Shown here piece by piece: positions 47,482 to 58,806 of a stretch of 64,000 bases of DNA (position 1 is the stretch's first letter; every line of letters begins with the position of its first letter). The DNA comes from Marsupella aquatica (Eukaryota > Marchantiophyta), in NCBI GenBank assembly GCA_973895155.1, contig OZ316891.1, forward strand, positions 17,298,001-17,362,000, in the 5' to 3' direction. Made by a program: the position numbers and the translations under genes. Below the pieces are notes generated by a model. That model made no database searches. It saw only the letters and a program-made list of their open reading frames with translations, and had not been told where the DNA came from.

Positions 47482-48989
47482 TTTTCCCTTCTCAGCCTCC
47501 CCTTACTCACTCCTACCTCCGCCTCCACCTCCTCGTCCTCCCGCCCCTGCTCGAAGACCAACGCTGGCTCCCCACTTCTCAATCCAATCCGCCCTAATGC
47601 AACCTAATCTGATGCGATCTCGGGGCCTGCGGGCTAGCTCGATCTCCCACTCGCCTTCATCGACACTCCATGAGCTAAAGATTAAACGCCACATCTTTTC
47701 TTCAGTGAGACCGTTCATTAAACCCTCAGCCGCCTACTCCTCCCAGACATGACTGTGACGCCTCGCCTTTACTACAACTCCATTGCTACATCCGCAGCCA
47801 TTTCGTCTCTTTCACTTCGTCCGCTGTGTTGTTGTTGCTGCTGTACGTGGATATCCACCGAAGTGAGTGCGGTAGCTATGGTGGTGAGGAGGACGTACTC
47901 TGTGAATGCGGGAATGTCCTTGATCTATCACTCGAATTTGCTGCAAAAAACTTCGTCTATCACTCGAATTTGCCTGCAGAAACCTTCATCGGTCGCTTGC
48001 TACTGAGCTGGGCTAAGCTGCGATTTGACCGGGGGTTGATCGCCTCCGTTCTCCACGATCCTCTCCTTTCGTCTAGACAGGTGATCGCCTCTCACGGGGC
48101 CATTGTCAGTCCGAGTAGAACCAACCGGGACCTCCTCTGTTTCTATCCGGGATGTGAACGAGAAACGTTAACCGACGAATCTACTTGAAATTTGATTGAG
48201 AACGTAATCCACTTGTAAATCCCACGAGCAGTGGTCTGATTGGGGATAGATGACCAAACTTCTTGACATTCACCTTAGTACTTTACGAATGTGGGCATCA
48301 ACTTTTGGACTTGGAGGGCGGACCAACATTTGAAGAAGAAGAAGACTACGACTCATTGTCGGATATCACTTTCGTACTTGGAGGACGACGACACGGACTA
48401 AGGGCCAGGTTCCATGGGCCAGGGGTAGGGAGTACGGTCACTCCCTCTGACATTAACTAGGGCTCAAATATATCGTATGCCAAGGTGTATACAGTATTTT
48501 AAAAGTATGAATTTTGACTCAGGAGCCAATGAGAATGCCCTGTACTATTCTTATACAGGGGCAGGGGGTACCCCTGAAGTTTAAGAGGGAGTGTGAGGGA
48601 AAATCATACTCCTTGATGCAGTATTTGTATACCCCTCAGTCCCTGGAAAAGCTGCAATCTTATTGGCTTAAAAATTCTGACAGCATCCGTACTCCCAGCC
48701 CCATGGAACCTAGCCCTAAACGACTAAACCTCTAGGGTCTTCAGGTTGAATTCCCGTAGTTGCACATGAAAATGTACAATATACTGTGTACTATGTCATT
48801 CCATACCAAAATAAACCGGAACATATGTTGTTTAAATCAGGGAGTGTTATTATTCTAAAGTTGCACAGGCAATGTAGTCCAGGTGAACAAAGATTTAGAG
48901 ATGAGAGAAACATGTTGAGGTGCGGAAAGGGTGTCTAGGTGAAAAAAGATGTAGAGATGAGGTTACCTAAGGCCTCATTTTACTCCTTT
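47482..48989. other. Upstream of PPR, unassigned
   Basis: 47.5-48.2 kb is GC-richer and probably holds the PPR promoter. The plus-strand frame 47826-48188 (120 codons) contains a local duplication (CTATCACTCGAATTTG at about 47928 and 47957) and a Cys/Leu run; no domain. 48.2-49.0 kb: nothing recognised. Confidence 0.4.
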
Positions 48990-49271
48990 CCTTCATAAAA
49001 AAAGATGACGAGCAGTACCAACAAGTGCCCCATCACACTACTTCATATCATTCACAAGATTGGAGCCAAGGCATTCCAAATGAGGTTGACCCCACACTAC
49101 TTCATATCATTCACAAGATTGGAGCCAAGGCATTCCAAATGAGGTTGACCCCACTGCTAGAGTGTGTCATCACTCCACAACAGTTTGCTTTCTTATTAGG
49201 AAGAAACATCCATCACTATCTCATGTTGCTCAATGAGCTTTTACACCATGCTAACCAGACTAAGTTAGAGT
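48990..49271 (+). pseudogene. LINE reverse-transcriptase relic, 5' piece
   Basis: The plus strand encodes PITLLHIIHKIGAKAFQMRL, LLECVITPQQFAFLLGRNIH and LLNELLHHANQTKLE, the conserved RT fingers block of plant L1-type LINEs (RPISLLN...KI.AK.L..RL...I...Q.AF..GR.I.). A 59-bp tandem duplication (49033-49091 and 49092-49150) shifts the frame, so it cannot be functional. Confidence 0.88.
49226..49269 (+). repeat. Left copy of the 44-bp repeat flanking the GC-rich block
   Basis: TTGCTCAATGAGCTTTTACA and following bases; repeated at 50780-50823 with three mismatches. Confidence 0.9.
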
Positions 49272-50779
49272 GGTGGACCTTGCCACCCAACGCCCTCACC
49301 AATCCCAGCACCCCCGCCTAAGTGCCTTTGGTGCCCGAACGCCTCCACAGAATACCTTGAGCAAGCAACCTAGTGCCCCTTGCACCGCCAGCGGCCCCTC
49401 CCATATGAAGCCTCACTTGCTCCCAACGCAACCGCTACTCAACGGGTCATCACTGTCTGCACAAGCAAGCAAGTGTCTCGGTAAGTAACCCCTCGGGATC
49501 TAGATCTCTCAAGTCTAGCACCCTAACTCAAGCTCACAAACATTGGTAAGTAGGTGAGCAATAGGTCCTCCCGATGCCATAAGTCGGAACCAGAACCAAT
49601 GTCCACTGTTCGTCCAGAATAGCTCCCTCCTTGGACACAGCCCGGGTTCCCCCTCGTACCCATCCATCATCAACTGACCACCCTGCCCCCAGGACATGCT
49701 CATGACCCAAATAGCACTCGAAATAGCCTAGCTTGTCCTAAAGCTTGTCCCAAGCTTGCCCCAACATGTCGGGAGCATAATGGCCCCGACTATAGCAACC
49801 AACTCCCGGTTCTAGCCCCATTGATGGTCTAGGGACTAAGTGCCCATGGAACTCAACCTCCACGCCTACTGGGCCTTGTCTCCCCAACGCAAGTTCCCTT
49901 GGGAGACCGAACGCGGCTTGGTTGCTGTTTTGGCAGGATTTGGCAAGCGGGCGAGATAGCCCCGAAAACCTCAAGAACCTATGGCGCCCCTAGACCCAGC
50001 TGACCTTAAGAGGACGTAGCCCTCCTTGAGAGTTTTCCAACAGACCCAAGAAGGACTTCTCGTTGGGAAGCTATCGTCGTTTCTGTTTGGCATTTTTCTT
50101 TAGTGCCGAGACCGTCGCGGCTCACGACTTCGGCTCGCCCTTAGCCCCCAGGGAGACACCACTCCCCTCACGTATGCTTCTGGAGACTTGCCACCCCCGG
50201 ACCAACTTTGGTCCCCAAATTTTGGCCCCCCACCTAGACCCCAACCCGCATGTCTAGGCGGGCCACCAACTGGCAATGCCCACAACTTTCTAGTTAGGCG
50301 TCCGCAAGTGGGGTACCTTAGCCCGTTGTGATTGGGCCGACCCAGTGCTCATGTCTAGGCCCTCAGAACTCATTGTCGTTCGGGGCCCCCAATCGGCCAA
50401 AGCCAAATCGGGCCATAACTCGCGCCCCAAGCGTCCGTTGCCCATGGCGTCAACTCCATTGGTCATGGGCCCAAGAGGAGCTCTCACTCAAGCCCTCATA
50501 ACTCAAAGTCCATCCGGGGGTCCGGACGGTCGACCTTGAGCCCGACCCTTTTCCCCTCGATCCGACCAGCTCTCAACTAGTCTAAGTCCTTAGTGTATGT
50601 CACCAGCTTGGCGCCTTGCCTTCGCCAGCACCACGTCCCATTGCCCACAAGTCCCCCTATGCTAAGTCCTCCCCGGATGGCGTGTCCGGGCCTGCACCAT
50701 AAGGGAGCTCGGCATCAGAGTCAGCAACGCTGGAGCTAAGTGTTAAGGTAGTCGAGTTCCGCGACTGCTAGACTACATC
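49272..50779. other. GC-rich 1.5-kb block splitting the LINE
   Basis: Composition is abruptly C-rich (many CCC/CCCC runs) compared with AT-rich DNA on both sides. It has no long convincing frame, no domain and no terminal inverted repeat that I can see. It interrupts the LINE RT between two copies of a 44-bp RT-coding segment. Origin unknown. Confidence 0.75.
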
Positions 50780-50823
50780 TTGCTCAATGAGCTTTTACAC
50801 CATGCTGACGAGACTAAGCTAGA
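50780..50823 (+). repeat. Right copy of the 44-bp repeat flanking the GC-rich block
   Basis: Matches 49226-49269 at 41 of 44 positions. It is itself bracketed by CTAGACTACAT at 50769 and 50819. Confidence 0.9.
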
Positions 50824-50905
50824 CTACATACTCCTCACACTGGATGTTATCAAAGCATTTGACATGTTGGAATGGGCACTTTCTCCTTGGGATCACTAGT
50901 GCTGC
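50780..50905 (+). pseudogene. LINE reverse-transcriptase relic, 3' piece
   Basis: Resumes the RT: LLNELLHHADETKLDYILLT then LDVIKAFDMLEWA, carrying the first catalytic Asp block (LD-x-x-KAFD) of LINE RT. It decays quickly after the Trp. Confidence 0.85.
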
Positions 50906-51780
50906 TTGTGATATGGTGATTATTTCTAAAAACAAGTTAAAGTATCGAAAACTATGGAATTTTTAAATTTTTCCTTGAAAGGAATTTTTAAATTTTTAGA
51001 ATCTATAGGGCCACTTAAGCTAGTTATTCCAAGTTCAAATGGAGTAAGGACGACTTAGAAGATTGGTAAGACATCAAGACGACAGCAAAGACAAAGCCCT
51101 TTTCAAAATGTTGTCGGCTTGGACGTCCTTGAGTAAAGACGATGACAACATCAAAGTGCCGGCTTGGGTGGCCATGTGTAAAGACGTAAGGGACGTCCAG
51201 TTTCACAGAAGATGGCCCGATGCCTTGCGCAACGTCTAGAGTAAAAATTTGAGGACGGCTTGGACGGCCTCCGAGTAGGGACGTTCGGGACGTCCACCCA
51301 ACCATGACCTAAAAGATGTTCAAAATGGCCCCGACGACTCTTTTACAATTTCTTAGCAGACGTCCATGGCGGCCAGTAGGAAGGCGTGAGCTTCGACCTT
51401 CAGTTCTCATTTGTTAGGCTATCATTTACTTCCATTCCACTTGCAAAAGAAGTGCAGCTGCTTAGGGATAGTATAGCCCAAACCTACATAGGAATAGTTG
51501 AGGCATCAAGGCATATTGAATCAACAAATTCTCTGACTTCTTGAAATTGACAAAGTTGTGGATTCGAGAGCTTTGCCTGATCAAAATTCCTTCATTAGTT
51601 CATCATACTACCTCATTCCTTTTTCAGAAGCAATGGAGTTACCTCAGGATTACTTAGCTCCATTCTCCATCTCCAATGATAAGCCATTAAGGAAAATAGA
51701 GTTATTAAGTTTTCTCTGAACTTTCTGATTTCTTGAAGCTATGGCTACCAGAAGCTTACCAGTTAGTAAGACCATTAGGG
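50906..51780. other. Unassigned spacer
   Basis: 51.05-51.3 kb has loosely repeated GGACGTCC/GGCTTGGACG phrases. No gene recognised. Confidence 0.45.
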
Positions 51781-51836
51781 CAACTTTACCTTCAAATCCT
51801 GAGGTTTACTTTTGACTTCTTAATAACCTAATAGAG

Positions 51837-53005
51837 ATGGGATTGAGTTTTTTGCTTTTTATTCCATGGGATATGGTGCATGGATCCATCATTGCCAATT
51901 TTCATCGTACACCCCGAGCTAACACGTTTTGGAGTTTCACCAGAGGTTCAGCTGATGTTTGTACCGTCGCCATTGTTTTTGAGGTATACCAGTTGAGCCG
52001 GGAAGGAGAGAGATTGATTTATGTTGGAGAGAACTTGACTCTCCCCTACTTTAGAGGTACCAGGAACCGGAGGTTTGGTTGGAGGATTGATCAATGCAAG
52101 AACCGGGAGTTAGCTCATTTACTCAGATTCCTTGTACCTATCTTTCATCAGACCAAGCCTACCAAGGCTATGGTTTACTTGGCTAGCTCTATCATTGCTT
52201 CATGGACGAGGATCAACTGGGCCCTAGCTCTTTTGGAGGTGATTGCCAAGCAGGTGGTACATTTTTGATACCTTACTTGACGCACATTTACTTTTCAAAA
52301 GGTTGCTTGTTACTAGTGGAGCTGAGCGATTGGAGGAGGAGAGTGAGACACTTTGAGCTCCCTCAGCCAGAGTTAACGAGAGTTGACTCCAGTACCCACG
52401 ACATGACCGAGACCTACCCCAATAGAGCAGACGACAACACCAGATTTACTAGGGACAACTTCTCCCTCTTTTGTTGCTTCCACTTCTTCCACTTCATGGA
52501 TTGATTTTGTTGGTGATGTTGAGAGACTAGCTAATGTGCATTTGGTAGATGAAGCCACTAGACTCTTGAGTTGTATTCCCATGCAGTTACTTGACCGTAT
52601 TTGTGCTTTAATTTCCCCGTTAATTTCCAAGCCTCATTCCCTTGCACTTCCTCATGTTTCACCCCCTGCACCTTTACCATAGCCTGACCACCCTATGGCA
52701 TGGATGAGCCAAAGATACCTATCGTTGATCCTTCACTCCCTCTTCCATCCACATCTACACCCCTTCTACCCGACCCTATTATTTCTCCCATTGTTGATCC
52801 ATCTATCCCTCCTACATCTACACCCGAGCACCATTTATCTCCTAGCCCTGAGCCTTTACCCCCTTCACCAATACCCACTCCCGTTCCATCCTCTTCCACT
52901 GAGGATACCACTTTACCACCCCTTGATGTTCCATTTCCCTCCCCTATCGGGAAGGAAATGAACCCATTCTTGAGCCTATTCTCGAGACTGAGCCTGAGTC
53001 TATAG
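51837..53005 (+). pseudogene. Degenerate TE-like ORF with proline-rich tail
   Basis: The first part (51837-52268, 143 codons) reads HGSIIANFHRTPRANTFWSF, LPYFRGTRNRRFGWRI and AHLLRFLVPIFHQTKPTKAM. This is the style of the plant transposon-associated 'plant mobile/putative plant transposon protein' ORFs, but I cannot match it to a family with confidence. The frame then shifts, and 52700-53005 encodes a Pro/Ser-rich linker (PSTSTPLLPDPIISPIVDPS). Several stops mean it is not an intact gene. Confidence 0.45.
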
Positions 53006-55447
53006 AGCCCCCCAGTGTACCATGTGTAGCTCCTACACCCTTGATGTCTCAGTCTCCTATTGTCTCTTCTATTGCCGATATTGAGCCCCTTTTTTATTTT
53101 TCCCTCCGAGTTTGCTAGGATGACCATGTCACTCATTGTCGCACGCATTCCTCTTGCACCTCCCTTACCTCCACTTATGTTTGGTCGTCAATCTTTTCCT
53201 TTTGTAATACCTACGATATGGTTCTGATTTTCTATGGTACGTATTCTATGGCTTCCTATCGACAAGCTACGACTACCAGAGATTGAGACTCTTGACTTGT
53301 GAAGTTGGGTTTATCACTGTAGAAAAATCATTGCACCTTTCCCTATTCCAGCCCCAAACACTCCATGGCCTTTAGATTATATTGTATGGATCTTACCGGA
53401 TAGACATCCCATCCAGAAAACCAATGAGCCATGCCTGATTCGTTATTGTGAGAGCAATTTTCATCGACAATATTTGAAGGGATAGAAGGCCAAAGGGAAG
53501 ACAGCCCTTGGTTTTGTAGCTCGCCTTCCACTACTTGTAGTTGACACCCCTCCTATTGCAGTTTGAGACTAGTACTTTATTTTGTAGATTTATTACTTAG
53601 TATGTTCTAGTTTTGACTACTTGACTACCTCTTAGTCAAAGTTGACTTTATTTTACTTAGTTTCAATTTAGGAAATGAAGAGGCAAGTCTCTTTGTTCTT
53701 CTTAGCTGGTGGACAATTTCATGTACTTATTATGATTTTAGTCTCATTTTGAGAGAGAGTGGATAGTTATTTGCATCTCCTCATCTTGGAGTTTTTTCCT
53801 TGTACTTGTAATGCATTTTTGCAAAGAAGACTTGTATGCCTTGAAATTTGATTACTTGTTCTAAGAGTCTACCCCTCCTTTGCATGACAATGCATGTTGC
53901 AATTGTCATAAGAAGTAAAACTTATAAAAATACAAATTGTAGATTGTATTGGAAGATCCGTTGGTCGGTGCCTAATTCAAACTACAACGTTTGCTGTCAA
54001 TTTTTGTATTTTACATGAAGGACTTATATTTGGAGGATAAGTATTGCATGTAGTTAAGAAAGATAAGTATTGCATGTACTTAAGAAAGAAAATTTTATAT
54101 GTTAAGAAGTAGTGACATTCTTAATTCACAAATTTGAAGTACCATTATGATCTATTGAATGTGTATTAGTTTTCCATTTGAATTGCGCATCGCTGAAGAA
54201 GGAAACATATTGTCTCTTGTGTTGCTTCATCATGACAAAAAGATCATCACTTCTAACTCTATAATATGCTATCTCACCATTATTGGGTTTCATCTGATTA
54301 CGAAAATTAAAAAAAGGCGGGATCTGATCTTGATTGTCCATTTAAAAGATTACTTTTGATCATCCTTAGATGCAAGCAACACTATCACATTGCCTCTCCT
54401 ATATGATACTAATTGGTATGGTAGAGGCTAACATACACCTGCTCAGAGTACATGCACAAAGACAAAAGACTCAGGTACATCTAGCTTCAAGAAGGACAAA
54501 TGTACTTGAAGGTACCATAATTATAGGTTATACTAGAATTTAAAATTGATAATCACGCTCACATATTAAAACTATGACACTATGGAGACATGAGAGATGA
54601 TTGAAGATGGAGAGAAAATGGTCGGGTTTAGAAAAAAAGGGGGAGAGAGAAGATAAAAGGAAAACAAAATGAAACGTAAAAATTCATTAAATAGATACAT
54701 GTTAAAAAAAGTGGGGAAAAGAGAAAAGAACAGGGGATAATTTAGGATTTTTTTCCCACCAAAATCCTCAGATTTGTATATATATTGTGCCAAAATAATG
54801 AGACTTTCACACCCATAAACTATGATAAATATTCCTATGGTTTTTCACCGAAATATTTTTACAAAATTTGACATTCATCGTCCCAAAGAAAGCCTTGGAA
54901 GTAGAAGAAAGAGTGGGAGAGGCAAGGAGAAGGAGGGCACATGGATGGGAAAAAAGGAAGGGAGAGGGTTCATGTTGCCCCTTCTGTTCACGGGTAAGGG
55001 GGGGGGGTAGAGTATTCATCAATTATCGGTTTTTTTGCCTTTAGTGTTTTTGAATCTCAGCTGAGTAATTGAGATAGGCCTTTGCCCAGTTGAGATTGGC
55101 CCAATCTTGGTTGATCTCGCCAAGATGGGCGTACGGACAGAAAAAAACCCCCCCAATTAAACCAAATTTTCTAAAAATAGAGAATTTTGTAAAAAGAAAT
55201 TATGTGTCCGTATCATACAGAGACAACTAATCTCAGCTAGCCTAGCCAAGATGGGTGTATGTACGGTATGGAGTGCCTATAGTGAAAAAATTCCAAAAAA
55301 AAACCCTCTTCAATTTTGGAAAAAAAATTCAATCTTTTTTCCCGATTTTTTTTGCCGCAACTTGGCGATCCCTCTGAGATGATGTGGCATTGATGTCAGG
55401 TAAACTAATGGATATGACTGATAACTGATGACGTGATTATACTTGGG
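53006..55447. other. AT-rich region left of the Harbinger element
   Basis: Short frames only. 54.6-55.4 kb has purine-rich and homopolymer runs (G8 at about 55001, A and C runs at about 55141-55155). AAGATGGGYGTAYG occurs twice (about 55121 and 55249). No gene. Confidence 0.5.
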
Positions 55448-55875
55448 TAAGAGCATCTCCAATGGTTTGGAGTTTGCTCGCCGCTATCCCCATCATATAG
55501 CGGAGAGTATGGCGGTTGCCAAAATAGCCAGAGCCAAGACGATAGCGCGGTCCCCAACAGTGACACCCCATTCTGACCTCCATATGTGTACCACACGTAT
55601 GAAGTGGGCCCCACGTGGCCGGATTACGAAGTTCAAAGTGCAATCCTGATGAAGCCCGTTGTGCAAGAGAGAAGTCAAGGCGGGAGTCAAAGTCCGCCTG
55701 AAGAACCAGATGCGCCAGCATACACATGTCGCAGTAGGCGCATCAATTTTTTTGTGTTTTGTGCTACATGTGTGCTTAATTTCAATGCAATCCCATTGAA
55801 GTGACCTTTGATCAGCTTCTGCGGTTTGCATCGGAATAAAATTCAGTTTGACCACGATTGTACTATATCTGTTCA

Positions 55876-57125
55876 ATGGAGCAACTGGAAAGATGGCTGG
55901 CGGATCTCGATGAAGAATGCGAAGAGGAGGAGGCTGACTGGGATGAGGAACAAAGATTTTGGGAGTTGATGATGTTCAGTGGACCCCTTGCTGCTGCAAA
56001 TTTTGCTAGGCACCCCAGGAAAAGAAAGCACGGAGGGTCTAGGCCAGGCAAGAGTGAGAATGTGGAGAGGCGTAGAGAAAAGGGGGCAAAAAACCTCTGG
56101 AATGATTATTTTTCTGCTAGTCCAACCTATGACGAGTTGAAATTTTGGAGGAGATTCAGAATGAGTAGCAGTTTGTTCAGCAGAATTCTTGTTGATGTGT
56201 GTGCACATGACACTTACTTTTGCCTAAAGGTTGATGCTGTAGGGAAAGTAGGCTTGTCTCCACATCAAAAATTGACGGTAGCATTGAGGCAATTAGCTTA
56301 TGGAATTGGGGTGGATGATTTGGACGAGTACTGTCGAATTGGTGAAAGCACAGCATTGGAATCTTTGTATCGCTTAGTGAAAGCCATCAGAGAATTGTAT
56401 GAGAGTCACTATTTGAGGAAGCCAACTACTAAAGATTTCCAGAATCATCTTCAAATTAATGCAGATAGAGGTTTCCTAGGTATGTTTGGCTCATTGGATT
56501 GCATGCACTGGGCATGGAAGAATTGCCCTGTTGCTTGGCAAGGCCAATACACTAATAGGACAAGAATAAGTCCATCATCTTGGAGGCCATTGCTGATCAA
56601 GAATTGTGAATTTGGCATGCCTTTTTTGGACTGGTTGGGGGAAACAATGATCTGAATGTCCTTGATCGCTCACCACTTCTAAATGAATGGTTGCGTAATG
56701 ATTCAGCCAATGTCAGTTTCCATGTCAATGGTACAGAGTACAAACGAGTTTATCTTTTGGTTGATGGAATTTATCCTGAGTGGTCTGAGAAGTTGAAGCA
56801 TTTTGCAAGGTGCCAAGAAGCAGCAAGGAAGGATGTGGAGAGGATTTTTGGGGTACTCCAAGCTAGATTTGAGATAGTGAAGAGGCCTGCACGATCTTGG
56901 TATGTAAAAAACATTGTTAACATTCTGCTTGCATGTGTCATCTTTCACAATATGATTATTGAGAATGAAAGGGATGATAATTTCCCTCCATATTTAAGAG
57001 TTGGTGTTGCAAGAGTTAACAGGGGAAATTTGCCGTGGTTGGAGTTCCTTGCTGCAACAACTGAAATTAACAAGGCCAACCATTTTCATCTAAGAAATGA
57101 CATTGTTGACCACCTTTGGAATTGA
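55876..57125 (+). pseudogene. PIF/Harbinger DDE transposase, one frameshift and one stop
   Basis: ATG at 55876. An acidic N-terminus with KRKHGG basic patch is followed by the helical domain (LFSRILVDVC, LSPHQKLTVALRQLAYG) and the catalytic region: first Asp in GSLDCMHWAWKNCP, second Asp in LEAIADQEL and Glu in KDVERIFGVLQARF, ending LRNDIVDHLWN. The frame changes between about 56555 and 56575. In the second frame a TGA at 56607-56609 replaces the Trp of the conserved LWIWH motif. Otherwise full length (about 415 codons) and well preserved, so inactivation looks fairly recent. Confidence 0.93.
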
Positions 57126-57614
57126 AGAGGGTCTGGCCTTTCTGACCATTGAAAGTCAGGTGAGTCTTTCTTTCTGAAATCTGCATTTCTTTTGGAGTCA
57201 AAGGTCAAAGTTCAGATTGAACATCTCGAGGCCAGGGTACCAATGACAGGGTACGAGTCACACTTGGACTGACTCATTCAAGCGGTACAACACACTTGGG
57301 GGATATTGTCGAGGCAGTTTGTTTGGTACCAGGGGAACAAAAGTCCACGAAAAGGAATGTAGTCCACAAGAGGAAATGAATGAGTAGGTATAAGCCGCAT
57401 CAAGCTAAACCTTTGTCATCACTCACATTGGAGCTTGAGTTTTACTTCTCATTGCGCTGCCTCAGCTGAAGCAATTGACAGTCCCTAAGCAGATTTTTGT
57501 AGGCTGAAATGAGGAGATCAGTTGGTGGAAACGAGTGACTAGAGTGAATCGCTGCTTGTTGCAGACTCGGCTGCAAGTAATTCATTTTTGCCAAGCCCAT
57601 CCACTCACGCCAAC
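57126..57614. other. Non-coding interior of the Harbinger element
   Basis: Spacer after the transposase stop. A possible splice acceptor (TTGTTGCAG at about 57553-57561) precedes the small plus-strand ORF in frame, suggesting it may be a second exon. Confidence 0.4.
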
Positions 57615-57923
57615 ATGGAGGAGGCACAATCATTCCCGGAGGCACAATCGTTCCCGGAGGTCCAATCAAAACCCAGGGCTTTGCCAATCAAGGTACTAGG
57701 GAAGGGAAAGATAACCAGGAAAGAACCATTGGAGATGAAAGTCCTGGATTTTCTACCTGAAAATTCTGAAGAGGCGCGCCTGATGGCAAGCATGGAAGAC
57801 CCTGAAGATTCAGAGGATGTTGTGACAGATGCAAAGAGCACCAACAATGCAATCGGGAGTGACGATTGCTTGGTGTTTACTCAGCGCCCCCCTACCCCAA
57901 AGCGCAGACCACCGAGGGCTTGA
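57615..57923 (+). CDS. Small basic/acidic ORF in Harbinger element, function unknown
   Basis: 102 codons from ATG 57615. Tandem SFPEAQ/SFPEVQ repeats, a Lys-rich stretch (KVLGKGKITRKEPLEMK), an acidic middle (SMEDPEDSEDVV) and a basic end PTPKRRPPRA that could be a nuclear signal. No known domain. The frame stays open upstream to an AG acceptor, so it may be the last exon of an element accessory gene. Confidence 0.4.
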   Translation: MEEAQSFPEAQSFPEVQSKPRALPIKVLGKGKITRKEPLEMKVLDFLPENSEEARLMASMEDPEDSEDVVTDAKSTNNAIGSDDCLVFTQRPPTPKRRPPRA

Positions 57924-58100
57924 TCTTAGGTCTCCTGGTGGAGCTAGTTACTTTACGTGGGGTATTTTACGTTAGGTTTTTGCCCACAGACTTCTATTTT
58001 GTTATGGCACAGTTCAAACAAGTAGGCTTCGGTTGAAATTATAAATGCCTATGAGGAATATGAAAGACCTTGTTTGCATTCAATTTTGTAACAATACTGT

Positions 58101-58445
58101 TTAAATGTAATGAGACGACCTCTGTTTGCAGCAATTCAGTATGCAATGTCTATAATGTGAATTGAGTGCAAGGAAACAATTATATTGATAAGAAACATGT
58201 GAATACAATTGAAGCCATTCACGGTTGTTGAGAAATCCATGACTACAATTGGCTAGCCAATAAACTTTGGAATGAAAATCCAGCTTGATCAGGCTGATTT
58301 CGCACTCATAATCAGCACTGTCCTCAACTACATGTGGGCTCTCAGTTGGGCTAGCCGTGCTCTCAGGAAATACAGGAAGTGGGTTCTGAGCAGCAAAAGA
58401 AATAGTTCTACTACTTTGCATCCGTGCTTTCAGCTTCATCGCCTC
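58101..58445 (-). pseudogene. Minus-strand ORF truncated by Copia-2 insertion
   Basis: Open from the Copia-2 boundary: EAMKLKARMQSSRTISFAAQ and onward to TAA at 58101. The first visible codons are GAG-GCG-ATG with no natural start, as expected if the 5' part lies on the far side of Copia-2. It might be the Harbinger accessory (Myb/SANT-type or NAM-associated) ORF1 C-terminus, but no domain is visible in this fragment. Confidence 0.45.
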
Positions 58446-58789
58446 TGTTAGATATTGCTCTAGTCTTGTGACTCATGAGCTAACCATAGTTAGTCTAACT
58501 CGGGTTAGGACTTAGCTAATGTTAGCGGTAGTGCTGTTGTGCATATAGCCAGGGCTGATGCCAGACCCTGGTGGAACAAAGGCTCATTGTTATGGAGCTA
58601 GTTGAGAGATAGGGAGAGCTTGTGCTGTGGATGCTTGGTATGGCCGGTCGGCCTAGAGTGCAGTAAAGCTCTTGTATGTTCCCATGGACGTAGCCTCATG
58701 TGGAGGTGAACCACGTATCTCTCTGTGTCGACTCTTGTGCGTTGGATGGTTCATGGGCTTGCCGTTACAAATGTCGTCTATGCTCAACA
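58446..58789 (+). repeat. Copia-2 5' LTR
   Basis: 344 bp, TGTTAGATATTG ... CTATGCTCAACA. Matches the reverse complement of both Copia-1 LTRs throughout. Confidence 0.97.
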
Positions 58790-58806
58790 AGTGGTATCAG
58801 AGCATG
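58790..58806 (+). other. Copia-2 primer-binding site
   Basis: TGGTATCAGAGC just inside the 5' LTR; complementary to initiator tRNA-Met 3' end, same as Copia-1. Confidence 0.92.

Larger units (their letters stand above)
55451..58445 (+). mobile_element. PIF/Harbinger DNA transposon, 3' part displaced by Copia-2
   Basis: The left terminus GAGCATCTCCAATGG follows TAA (55448-55450), the usual Harbinger trinucleotide target. This is the common plant Harbinger end sequence. Contents: a broken DDE transposase, a small plus-strand ORF and a minus-strand ORF cut by Copia-2. No matching right terminus (CCATTGGAGATGCTC) is present before 58446, so it must lie beyond Copia-2, outside the window, or be lost. 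Confidence 0.85.
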
